DNA of 64,000 bases, taken from JALORV01 sp035429805. GTDB lineage: Bacteria > Pseudomonadota > Gammaproteobacteria > Burkholderiales > Burkholderiaceae_F. Both the position numbers and the translations under genes were made by a program. Positions 57,776-64,000 of this stretch are shown piece by piece; positions within the stretch are counted from its first letter, which is position 1, and each line of letters opens with the position of its first letter. The notes under the pieces are model-generated. The model worked only from the letters and a program-made list of their open reading frames with translations. It had not been told where the DNA came from and searched no databases. The stretch spans positions 1 through 64,000 of the forward strand of contig DAOMFL010000009.1 of NCBI GenBank assembly GCA_035429805.1. The letters run 5' to 3'.

Positions 57776-58582
57776 ATGAACCCGACCACCCCGCCGACTG
57801 CAGTGATCGCCGAGGACGAACCGGTTCTCGCACGCACCCTGACCCGCCTGCTGGAGCAGGTGTGGCCCGAGCTTCGGATCGTCAGCGTGGCCGACGACGG
57901 CCTGCGGGCCACCGAAGTCGCGCTGGAGTTGCTGCCCGATGTGATGTTTCTCGACATCAAGATGCCGGGGCGCACCGGTATCGAGGTGGCCGAGGTCGTG
58001 GCCGACGACTGGCCTGACGACCGGGCCGAGCCGCTGTTCGTGTTCATCACGGCCTACGACAACTTCGCGGTCCCGGCGTTCGAGCGCGCTGCAGTCGACT
58101 ACCTGCTCAAGCCCGCCACGGCCGAACGCCTGCAGCAGAGCGTGGATCGGCTCAAGGCGAGGCTGGCGGAACGTGCGGCGTCACCGCAGGCGGGTGAGAT
58201 GGCGGCGCTGATGCAGCGCATGCAGTCGCTCGCCACGCCCGAGGCCGACTCGCGCGAGCGCATCAAGGTCATCCGCGCCGGCGTGGGCAACACCGTCCGG
58301 ATGATTCCGGTCGCCGACGTGGTCTGCTTCGAGGCGACCGAGAAGTATGTGAATGTCGTAACGCCCGCGGGCGAAGCACTGGTGCGCATGAGCCTGCGCG
58401 AGCTGATGGCGCGGATCGACTCCACCGACTTCATTCAGGTGCATCGCAGCGTGATGGTCAACTCGAGCGCCATCGTGAGCGCGACGCGCGATGAGAACGG
58501 GCACTACAGCCTGAGCGTGCGTGGACTGCAACGGCCGTTGAAAGTCAGCAGAGCGTTCGGCCACCTCTTTCGCCCGATGTAG
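57776..58582 (+). CDS. LytTR-family response regulator
   Basis: A 268-residue regulator. The receiver domain (residues ~8-130) has acidic pocket EDEP, phospho-Asp in VMFLDIKMPGRTGIEV, T in FITAYDNF and Lys in YLLKPAT. A charged linker precedes the LytTR DNA-binding domain (~160-266): RIKVIRAGVGNTVRMIPVAD, VVCFEATEKYVNVVTPAGEA, FIQVHRSVMVNSSAI. Partner of the preceding kinase (AlgZR/LytSR-like). GGAG lies 8 bp upstream of the ATG. Targets are unknown; nearby genes for metal-binding and membrane proteins are candidates. Confidence 0.92.
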   Translation: MNPTTPPTAVIAEDEPVLARTLTRLLEQVWPELRIVSVADDGLRATEVALELLPDVMFLDIKMPGRTGIEVAEVVADDWPDDRAEPLFVFITAYDNFAVPAFERAAVDYLLKPATAERLQQSVDRLKARLAERAASPQAGEMAALMQRMQSLATPEADSRERIKVIRAGVGNTVRMIPVADVVCFEATEKYVNVVTPAGEALVRMSLRELMARIDSTDFIQVHRSVMVNSSAIVSATRDENGHYSLSVRGLQRPLKVSRAFGHLFRPM

Positions 58583-58769
58583 GCCGCCGGAAACAGGCCC
58601 ACCGGCCGGGCGCCGGTGGGCGAGTGTCCCAGGGGGGCGCTTGCTCAAGGATGAGCAGGCGCCGCCGGAGATCTTGTGCGTCCAGCGCCTGCGCGAGGTA
58701 TTGCTCCTCGATGCCTGGCGCGCGGCCCCGGACCAGCAAGGTCGCCAGGATCCACAGCAGTTCCTTCAT
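58545..58769 (-). CDS. Small DUF3563-like protein opposite the LytTR regulator end
   Basis: A 74-residue frame starting MKELLWILATLLVRGRAPGI. It then shows EEQYLAQALDAQDLRRRLLI, which repeats the pattern of the DUF3563-like genes near 3.2 kb (Y-L-x-A-x-x-x-x-D-L-x-x-R-x-x). The C-terminal 25 residues are low complexity and overlap the last 38 bp of the regulator gene on the other strand. It is preceded by a long hairpin at 58805-58844. No strong ribosome-binding site is seen, so it is plausible but uncertain. Confidence 0.45.
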   Translation of the reverse strand: MKELLWILATLLVRGRAPGIEEQYLAQALDAQDLRRRLLILEQAPPWDTRPPAPGRWACFRRPTSGERGGRTLC

Positions 58770-58804
58770 CGGTCGGTTCCGTTACGTAAGGGGTCACGCG
58801 GTTC

Positions 58805-58844
58805 GCGCCGCGGACAGGGTGCTTCATCAACCTGTCCGCGGCGC
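58805..58844. repeat. Strong inverted repeat (hairpin) of unknown role
   Basis: GCGCCGCGGACAGG (58805-58818) and its exact complement CCTGTCCGCGGCGC (58831-58844) flank a 12-base loop (GTGCTTCATCAA). There is no T-run on either side, so it is not a standard terminator. It lies in the 480-bp stretch between the LytTR gene and the FixH-like gene and 36 bp upstream of the small minus-strand gene. The rest of that stretch (58845-59063) holds no recognisable gene or site. Confidence 0.6.
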
Positions 58845-59063
58845 CAGACTCGTTGCGGTGGCGTCGTTCCACATGACCTGGCAGTGCCCAGTCGCCAACC
58901 ACTCGGTGCACAAATCCGACCACTGCCGGACTCCAGTGCACGACTGATCGCAAGGCACTGTCGCCCGCAGTGAGAGAAGTCGAAAGTGCGCCGACCCCTG
59001 CGCCGGATTGCACGGTGGAGCAGGGCTTCTCATCAGCACCCATCAACCCAACAGGATCACGCC

Positions 59064-59501
59064 ATGAACCGCTTCATCGTCACGACCCTCACGCTTCTCG
59101 CTGTCACGGCGACCGCAGGTTGCATGTCGGCGCCGTCCGATCTCGACCTGTCGCTCACTCGCGCGACGGCCGACCAAAAATACGTGGTCACGCTGCAGCC
59201 GCCGGCGACGCCTGCAGCCATCAATCAGTTGCACAGCTGGCAGGTCCGGCTCGCCTCACCGGCGGGCGTGCCGGTAGCGCATGCGCGGATCAAGGTCGAC
59301 GGAGGCATGCCGCAGCACGGGCACGGCCTGCCGACGCGGCCGCAGGTGACGCAGGAACTGCCCGACGGCACCTACCTCATTGAAGGCATGAAATTCAGCA
59401 TGACCGGCTGGTGGGAGATCAAGCTCGCCATCGACAGCCCCGATGGCGCCGACAAGGTGACCTTCAACACCGTCGTGACCGAGTCCGGCGCCCGTCGCTG
59501 A
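59064..59501 (+). CDS. FixH-like lipoprotein
   Basis: A 145-residue lipoprotein (LLAVTATAGC lipobox near residue 20). The mature part resembles FixH/YtkA-type beta-sandwiches: YVVTLQPPATPAAINQLHSW, ASPAGVPVAHARIKVDGGMP, the conserved HGHGLPTRPQV core with several His, then LIEGMKFSMTGWWEIKL. Such proteins bind or protect copper or act near heme-copper enzymes. Its stop lies 32 bp before the diheme peroxidase gene, so the two likely form one unit. FixH proper has a TM anchor; this one uses lipid instead. Confidence 0.8.
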   Translation: MNRFIVTTLTLLAVTATAGCMSAPSDLDLSLTRATADQKYVVTLQPPATPAAINQLHSWQVRLASPAGVPVAHARIKVDGGMPQHGHGLPTRPQVTQELPDGTYLIEGMKFSMTGWWEIKLAIDSPDGADKVTFNTVVTESGARR

Positions 59502-59533
59502 CGCGCCGATCAGCCGTACTCGAGGAGACGACG

Positions 59534-60850
59534 ATGCGCAGACTCAACTCGCTGGTATGGATGCTCGGCAGCGTCATGACTGCGAGCGCTGCCTTGGTGG
59601 TGACCCCGGCCCACGCCGCCCCCGGGTCGCCAGCTTCGGTCACGTACGGGTGGAGCAAGGACGAGATGGCCGTCCTGGCTTCACTCAGCCTCACGCGACT
59701 GCCGGCCGTGCCGGTCGATCCGTCCAATGCGGTCGAGCTCTTGCCTGCCGCCGTCGAACTCGGCAGGCGCGTCTTCAACGACACGCGCTTCAGCGGCAAC
59801 GGCGCGGTGTCGTGCGCGAGTTGTCACGACCCGCAGAAGCAGTTCCAGGACGGGTTGCCGGTGGGCCGCGGTGTCGGGACGGGCTCGCGTCGGTCGATGC
59901 CGATTGTGGGTGCCGGCTACAGCACGTGGCTGTTCTGGGATGGTCGCAAGGACAGCCTCTGGGCGCAGGCGCTCGGGCCGCTGGAAGATGCGGTGGAGCA
60001 CGGAGGAACCCGCACTCGCTATGCGCACCTCGTCGCATCGGACTACAGCAAGGAATACGAGGCCCTCTTCGGCGCCATACCAAAACTCGAGGGCCTGCCG
60101 CGGGACGCTGGGCCCAACGGCAATGCAACCGAAAGGGCGGCCTGGGCGGCGATGAACGCTCGCCAGCGTGAAGACGTGTCGCGATTGTTCGCGAACATCG
60201 GCAAGGCCATCGCGGCATATGAGAAGTCCTTGCAGCACGAGCCCTCTCGCCTGGATCGCTATGTCGATGCCGTCGTGGCAGGCCGTCCTGCGGCCCGGCA
60301 GATGCTCCGACCCGACGAGGTCAGAGGGCTGCGGCTCTTCATCGGCAAGGCGCAGTGCGTCACTTGCCACAACGGGCCTCTGCTCTCCGACCAGCAGTTC
60401 CACAACACCGGCGTGCCGCCGCGCGAGCCGGCACGGCCCGATCGGGGGCGTGCCGACGCGACGGCCAAAGTGCGCAGCGACGAGTTCAATTGCCTGGGAC
60501 CGTTCAGCGATGCCCGGCCGAACCAATGCCAGGAACTTCGATTCATCGTCAGCGACGATCCGGCCCTCGAAGGGGCGTTCAAGACTCCAGGGCTTCGCGG
60601 CGTGGCGCAGCGCGCCCCTTACATGCACGCCGGCCAGTTCGCCACGCTGGAGCAGGTCGTGCGCCACTACGTCGCAGCACCGCATGCCGCGGTAGGTCAA
60701 TCCGAATTGACGCACAGGCAGGCCGGCGGGAGCGCCGTCGGGCATGACGGGCGCGCCCCGATCGAGATGAGCGATGCTGAAGCCGCAGACCTGGTGAGCT
60801 TTCTCGGCACGCTGAGTGCGGAGCGACCATCAGCCCCTGCCGCACCCTGA
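59534..60850 (+). CDS. Periplasmic diheme peroxidase, cytochrome c peroxidase/MauG family
   Basis: A 438-residue periplasmic protein with a signal peptide (SLVWMLGSVMTASAALVVTP, cut after AHA). Two heme c sites: CASCH (~96-100, in FSGNGAVSCASCHDPQKQFQ) and CVTCH (~274-278, in GKAQCVTCHNGPLLSDQQFH). LGRRVFNDTRF and PLEDAVEHG are family motifs; TPGLRGVAQRAPYMHAGQFA carries the C-terminal ligand region. It should reduce peroxide or oxidise a protein partner using cytochrome-delivered electrons. GAGGAG lies 5-10 bp upstream of the ATG. Follows the FixH-like gene in the same direction. Confidence 0.92.
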   Translation: MRRLNSLVWMLGSVMTASAALVVTPAHAAPGSPASVTYGWSKDEMAVLASLSLTRLPAVPVDPSNAVELLPAAVELGRRVFNDTRFSGNGAVSCASCHDPQKQFQDGLPVGRGVGTGSRRSMPIVGAGYSTWLFWDGRKDSLWAQALGPLEDAVEHGGTRTRYAHLVASDYSKEYEALFGAIPKLEGLPRDAGPNGNATERAAWAAMNARQREDVSRLFANIGKAIAAYEKSLQHEPSRLDRYVDAVVAGRPAARQMLRPDEVRGLRLFIGKAQCVTCHNGPLLSDQQFHNTGVPPREPARPDRGRADATAKVRSDEFNCLGPFSDARPNQCQELRFIVSDDPALEGAFKTPGLRGVAQRAPYMHAGQFATLEQVVRHYVAAPHAAVGQSELTHRQAGGSAVGHDGRAPIEMSDAEAADLVSFLGTLSAERPSAPAAP

Positions 60851-60886
60851 GTAGCGGTGCCTGAATCGGGCTGTGGGCCTGGCGGA

Positions 60887-61384
60887 TCACTCCAGCGCGA
60901 TGGAACGAAGTGCCAGCGCAAACCCACCAGCCTGACGATCGCCAATCACGAGGCCCAGCTGGCGCAGGCTCTTCGGCTGAACTGCGGGTACCCCCTCGAC
61001 GGGGCGACCGCGCCAGGTCGGCACGAACGACGCCAGTGGCAGTCGCAGCACGGTCCATTCCCCCGGCACCGGCTCGAACGGTGCCTGGTATGTCACTCCG
61101 TCGAAACGGTCGTCGGTGCGCAGGTTGAGCTTGTAGCGCTTGCCGTCGCCGAGCACCTCGATGCGACAGATCACCGCCTGCGCATCACCCAGAGGAAGCG
61201 GGCGTGAACGGACGGACGCGAAACCGCCACCGTCTTCCAGCGAGACCTCGCCCTCGAAGACCGCGTAGCCGGCAGGATCGTGGCGCAGGCGGCTCGCTGA
61301 GCGGCCACCCATTACCCGGTCGTCGATCGGCGAGAAGTCGGCCACCGAAGCGACCGTGTCGAAGCGGAACAATTCGCGGGGCAT
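60887..61384 (-). CDS. CIA30-family protein (complex I intermediate-associated)
   Basis: A 165-residue soluble protein: one CIA30/NDUFAF1-type beta-sandwich, with SPIDDRVMGGRSASRLRHDP, FEGEVSLEDGGGFASVRSRP, YKLNLRTDDRFDGVTYQAPF and WTVLRLPLASFVPTWRGRPV as successive family motifs. Mitochondrial relatives help assemble complex I; bacterial members are mostly uncharacterised and may bind carbohydrate-like ligands. ATG 61384 (MPRELFRFD) is preferred; GTG 61399 is also in frame. It converges on the diheme peroxidase gene with a 36-bp gap. Confidence 0.9.
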   Translation of the reverse strand: MPRELFRFDTVASVADFSPIDDRVMGGRSASRLRHDPAGYAVFEGEVSLEDGGGFASVRSRPLPLGDAQAVICRIEVLGDGKRYKLNLRTDDRFDGVTYQAPFEPVPGEWTVLRLPLASFVPTWRGRPVEGVPAVQPKSLRQLGLVIGDRQAGGFALALRSIALE

Positions 61385-61574
61385 GACCGCATTGTCCACG
61401 GACGGGCGCTGGCATTCCCGCGAGGCGGCGGGGGGCCTCGCCGCGCGTTTGTCCGACCAAACCCAACTGATCAGCGCGGTCGCCAGCTCGCGTCTTCATG
61501 CCCGCTTAATGGTCCCCCCCTAACGTTCGGTCCGCGCGTAAGTTCACGACGAGCTTGATACGGGAGAACCACAC

Positions 61575-61898
61575 ATGCAGATGCCGTACCTCGCCGCAGC
61601 AGTTGCCGTCTTCATCGCCGCTGATGCTCCTGCGCAGGCCGCAGACCCTGGGGACCAGACATACGCCGCCGCCACGCCTGTCGCGTGCCTCGAGGCTGCG
61701 CGCACCACGTTTCGTCCCGAAGCCGAAGTGCTCGCCATCGTCGAAGAAGTCCTGCGCTACCGCGCGACGCGTGTCGGCACGGACGCGGGCTGCTGGGTGG
61801 TGCGTGCATCGGACCGCCTGGGCACGCCCTATGAAGTCCGCTTCCTCGGTCGCGATCTGAAGATGGTCAGTCGTCACGTCGTCAGGGAACTGCAATGA
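61575..61898 (+). CDS. Small secreted PepSY-like protein
   Basis: A 107-residue periplasmic protein with a signal peptide (YLAAAVAVFIAADAPAQAAD). A mature helix-strand unit (EAEVLAIVEEVLRYRATRVG) and CWVVRASDRLGTPYEVRFLG resemble a PepSY module (helix, then Y-E-V strand). Two Cys (VACLEA, AGCWVV) may pair. It overlaps the SHP gene (ATGA), which places it in the SHP/DHC/cytochrome b operon and ties it to that electron chain. Family assignment is tentative. Confidence 0.68.
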   Translation: MQMPYLAAAVAVFIAADAPAQAADPGDQTYAAATPVACLEAARTTFRPEAEVLAIVEEVLRYRATRVGTDAGCWVVRASDRLGTPYEVRFLGRDLKMVSRHVVRELQ

Positions 61899-62332
61899 GA
61901 ATGCCGCCGCCCGCAAGAAAGGTTCGTCGAACCGCAACCATTACTTCGTTGGCGTTCGCGATGGCGCTGCCCATAGCCGCAATGTCCGCCCCGGCCGACT
62001 ACCTGCAGTCGCTGCAGACCGCGGCGCGCGCTGCCGATCCGGCCTTCACCGCCTTCTCGGCGCAGCGGGGCCAGGCCTGGTTCAACGCTCCCCACGGCAG
62101 CGACTGGAGTTGTTCGACCTGCCACACCGACAACCCCCTGGCCACCGGCAAGCATGCGACAACGGGCCGCTCGATCGCTCCGCTTGCGCCCGCCGCCAAC
62201 CCGGACCGGCTGACCGACGTGGCGAAGATCGAGAAGTGGTTCAAGCGCAACTGCAACGACGTCGTCGGCCGCGCGTGCACGCCTTTGGAAAAAGGCGATG
62301 TCATCGCGTACTTGACCTCACTCAAACGATAG
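61895..62332 (+). CDS. Sphaeroides heme protein-type cytochrome (SHP, DUF1924)
   Basis: A 145-residue periplasmic cytochrome with a signal peptide ending near AMSA. One heme site, CSTCH (residues ~70-74 in GSDWSCSTCHTDNPLATGKH). The late segment KWFKRNCNDVVGRACTPLEK is the SHP hallmark in which an Asn, close to a disulfide Cys pair, is the displaceable sixth heme ligand. SHP binds O2 and NO in the reduced form. It is encoded together with a diheme cytochrome and cytochrome b561, the classic SHP-DHC-cytochrome b gene set, next to a two-component regulator. Confidence 0.92.
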   Translation: MRMPPPARKVRRTATITSLAFAMALPIAAMSAPADYLQSLQTAARAADPAFTAFSAQRGQAWFNAPHGSDWSCSTCHTDNPLATGKHATTGRSIAPLAPAANPDRLTDVAKIEKWFKRNCNDVVGRACTPLEKGDVIAYLTSLKR

Positions 62333-62340
62333 GACCTGCC

Positions 62341-62829
62341 ATGCTCGACCCACGAAAACGCAGGCGCTTCGATGCCGTAGTCTGGAGCGTGTCATTGGCC
62401 TTCGCCATCGTCTTTCCGTTCGCGGCCGCCGCAGACGGCCACCGCTACGCAAACGACCATGCGGCCTACCGTGCCGAGTGCGGCAGCTGTCACATCGCTT
62501 ACCCGCCCGCCCTGCTGAACGCAGAAGGCTGGAATGCGATCATGAACAGCCTTGACCGTCACTTCGGAACCGACGCGAGCATCAGCGACGCGAAGCGCGC
62601 CGAACTGGCGGCTTATCTCGGGACGGCCGCCAGCCCGCGCAAGTCTGCGGGCACAACCCGCATCACCGACGCCGCCTGGTTCCGCAAAGAACATCGCGAG
62701 ATCAGCGCCGTGACATGGAAATCGTCGGCCGTGAAGAGCCCGTCGAACTGTGAAGCCTGTCATCGCGAGGCATCGATCGGAGACTTCAGCGAACGCAACA
62801 TCCACATTCCGCGCGAGGGCTCGAAGTGA
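62341..62829 (+). CDS. Diheme cytochrome c (DHC)
   Basis: A 162-residue periplasmic electron carrier. Signal or anchor helix (VVWSVSLAFAIVFPFAAAAD), then two heme sites: CGSCH (~48-52, in YRAECGSCHIAYPPALLNAE) and CEACH (~139-143, in SPSNCEACHREASIGDFSER). NSLDRHFGTDASI and TRITDAAWFRKEH are typical DHC stretches. DHC passes electrons from the membrane cytochrome b encoded next to SHP. ATG 62341, 8 bp after the SHP stop; GGA of the spacer provides a modest ribosome-binding site. Confidence 0.92.
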   Translation: MLDPRKRRRFDAVVWSVSLAFAIVFPFAAAADGHRYANDHAAYRAECGSCHIAYPPALLNAEGWNAIMNSLDRHFGTDASISDAKRAELAAYLGTAASPRKSAGTTRITDAAWFRKEHREISAVTWKSSAVKSPSNCEACHREASIGDFSERNIHIPREGSK

Positions 62830-63539
62830 ACGAAATCCCGAAACTGACGCTCGTCTGGGACCTGCCGACCCGGGTCTTCCACTGGATGCTGGCCGCCTCG
62901 TTCGCCGGTGCCTATCTGACGTCCGAGAGCGAACGCCTGCGCGATGTGCACATGCTGCTCGGGTATACCGCCGCGGGACTCGTCGCGTTCCGCCTGCTCT
63001 GGGGCCTGGTCGGGACACGCTACGCACGCTTCGCATCGTTCCCGCTCTCGCTCGCGGCCGTGGTCGACTATCTGAAGTCACTGCTCTCGCTGTCGCCGCG
63101 ACACTACTTCGGACATAACCCGGCCGGCAGCTGGGCGATCCTGGCCATGCTGGCGCTCATCGCGGCCACTGCACTGTCAGGATGGTCCAATGCGCTCGAA
63201 CTGGGTCCGAAGTGGATGGAAGACGTACACGAATCGCTCGCGAATGTGACCCTCGTGCTCATCTTCGTTCACATTGCGGCCGTTGTCGTCAGCAGCGTGC
63301 TGCACCGGGATAACCTGCCGCGTGCCATGCTGAGCGGATTCAAGTCCGGCATCGGACCGGCCGCGGCCGGTCCGCGCCGGGCGGTGGCCGTGGTGCTGGT
63401 GGCCGCCATCGGTGCATTCTGGTTCGGCGCGATTCCGGCGCCCGGGATCGAGAGCGGCAAGTCGCTCGTGCAGGCCGCGGCGCAGGCTGCCACCGGCACG
63501 GGCCCGAAGACCAATCGACCCCATCGCGACGACGACTGA
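62826..63539 (+). CDS. Cytochrome b561-type membrane electron carrier
   Basis: A 237-residue polytopic b-type cytochrome. Start GTG 62826 (product MNEIPKLTLVWDLPTRVFHW) overlapping the DHC stop. Axial His candidates sit in TRVFHWMLAASFAGAYL (TM1), HMLLGYTAAGLVAFRLL (TM2) and LIFVHIAAVVVSSVLHRDNL (TM4). The conserved RFASFPLSLAAVVDYLKSL and HYFGHNPAGSWAILAML segments are those of Ni/Fe-hydrogenase-like/SHP-linked cytochrome b. The C-terminal 60 residues add one helix and a Pro/Thr-rich tail. It should oxidise quinol and reduce DHC. Confidence 0.9.
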   Translation: MNEIPKLTLVWDLPTRVFHWMLAASFAGAYLTSESERLRDVHMLLGYTAAGLVAFRLLWGLVGTRYARFASFPLSLAAVVDYLKSLLSLSPRHYFGHNPAGSWAILAMLALIAATALSGWSNALELGPKWMEDVHESLANVTLVLIFVHIAAVVVSSVLHRDNLPRAMLSGFKSGIGPAAAGPRRAVAVVLVAAIGAFWFGAIPAPGIESGKSLVQAAAQAATGTGPKTNRPHRDDD

Positions 63540-64000
63540 TGCGGCTTTTGCTCGTCGAGGACGATCCGATGCTCGGCGCCGCCGTAAAGGCGGGGTTGCG
63601 GCAGGACGGACATGCGGCCGACTGGGTGCGCACCGCCAACGACGCCGATACGGCCTGGATCGCCGCCGGCCAGGACGCACCCTACGACGCGGTCGTGCTT
63701 GACCTCGGCCTGCCGGACGGTTCCGGCCTCGACCTGCTCCGACGCGCGCGGCAGCGGCGCATCGGCACTCCGGTACTGATCGCCACCGCGCGCGACCGCG
63801 TGGCCGACCGAATCGCAGGCCTCGATGCCGGCGCCGACGACTACATGGTCAAACCGATCGACCTCGACGAACTCGCAGCGCGGCTGCGCGCCATCGAACG
63901 ACGCGTAACGGGACGCGCAGACGCCGCGGTCGAACTGGGGGACATCACGATCGACCCTCGCATCCGCAGTGTGACCAAGGCCGGTCAGCCGGTCGACCTC
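63539..64000 (+). CDS. OmpR-family response regulator, cut by the window end
   Basis: The first 154 codons of a QseB-like regulator. The receiver domain is complete: EDDP acidic pocket, phospho-Asp in AVVLDLGLPDGSGLDLLRRA (D55), T in IATARDRV and Lys in YMVKPIDLDELAARL. The winged-helix domain has just begun (GDITIDPRIRSVTKAGQPVD). Its ATG overlaps the cytochrome b stop (TGATG), so the regulator is co-translated with the SHP/DHC operon. Close relative in architecture of the regulator at 5290; a kinase gene is expected just beyond the window. Confidence 0.92.
   Translation, partial: MRLLLVEDDPMLGAAVKAGLRQDGHAADWVRTANDADTAWIAAGQDAPYDAVVLDLGLPDGSGLDLLRRARQRRIGTPVLIATARDRVADRIAGLDAGADDYMVKPIDLDELAARLRAIERRVTGRADAAVELGDITIDPRIRSVTKAGQPVDL

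Noticed and set aside
1..64000. tRNA, rRNA, integrase, transposase or prophage genes
   Set aside because: I looked for typical rRNA/tRNA stretches and recombinase motifs and saw none. Apart from the inverted-repeat element there is no sign of a mobile element.

Overview
The window is about 64 kb of GC-rich (my impression is mid-60s %) gene-dense bacterial DNA. DUF3563-like small proteins, IcmF, a TAXI-type TRAP transporter, a CusCBA copper system and QseBC/PmrAB-type two-component genes suggest a betaproteobacterium, probably of Burkholderiales type. This placement is inferred from gene content; no rRNA or tRNA gene was recognised. Most large frames on the opposite strand of these genes are high-GC shadows and are left out.

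Layout. 1-4.0 kb: the 5' part of icmF (fused isobutyryl-CoA mutase) behind a near-perfect 18-bp palindrome, a LysR regulator, and two small DUF3563-like genes closed by a strong terminator. 4.0-9.7 kb: a secreted BON protein, a DedA membrane protein, an OmpR-family response regulator with its QseC/PmrB-like kinase, a small lipoprotein and a DegP/DegQ protease. Three PmrA/QseB-type boxes (CTTAAG-N5-CTTAAG and variants) lie just downstream of the kinase and upstream of the protease, and one of them precedes a possible small RNA ending in a terminator. 9.8-10.1 kb: a non-coding element with long terminal inverted repeats. 10.2-18.6 kb (minus strand): a secreted Cys-rich protein coupled to a SRAP/YedK gene, then an uptake and catabolic cluster (D-amino-acid dehydrogenase, class III aminotransferase, TAXI binding protein, fused TRAP permease, ornithine-cyclodeaminase-like enzyme). 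18.7-20.3 kb: a cytochrome c and a secreted protein made of eleven 24-residue repeats. 20.5-28.4 kb: a copper/silver efflux operon (cytochrome c, CusF, small secreted protein, CusC, CusB, CusA) with dsbB translationally coupled at its end. 28.7-35.6 kb: a 2281-residue autotransporter adhesin with about 20 Ig-like (He_PIG) repeats. 35.6-36.7 kb: two methyltransferases.

36.8-54.2 kb is the most striking part: seventeen minus-strand genes, many overlapping by 1-17 bp. They encode a TolQ/ExbD/ExbD/TonB-like (AgmX-type) proton-driven module, three TPR proteins (two of them lipoproteins), small secreted proteins, two OMP_myx_plus-like outer-membrane barrels (one with an SH3 domain), and a redox set: TlpA-like thioredoxin, DUF4266 lipoprotein, DUF3570 barrel, CX4CH lipoprotein, a triheme HzsA-like lipoprotein and ApbE flavin transferase. 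The first half resembles the architecture of the Myxococcus Agl/Glt envelope machine. The whole looks like a largely uncharacterised trans-envelope complex.

54.7-64 kb (mostly plus strand): a transglutaminase-like protein, a TPR-gene remnant, a 12-Cys metallothionein-like peptide, DUF2938, a LytS/LytTR two-component pair, a FixH-like lipoprotein with a MauG-type diheme peroxidase, CIA30, and a PepSY-like/SHP/DHC/cytochrome b561 operon running into a response regulator cut by the window end. Recurrent themes are envelope redox chemistry (at least nine c-type cytochrome-like proteins), copper handling and two-component control.
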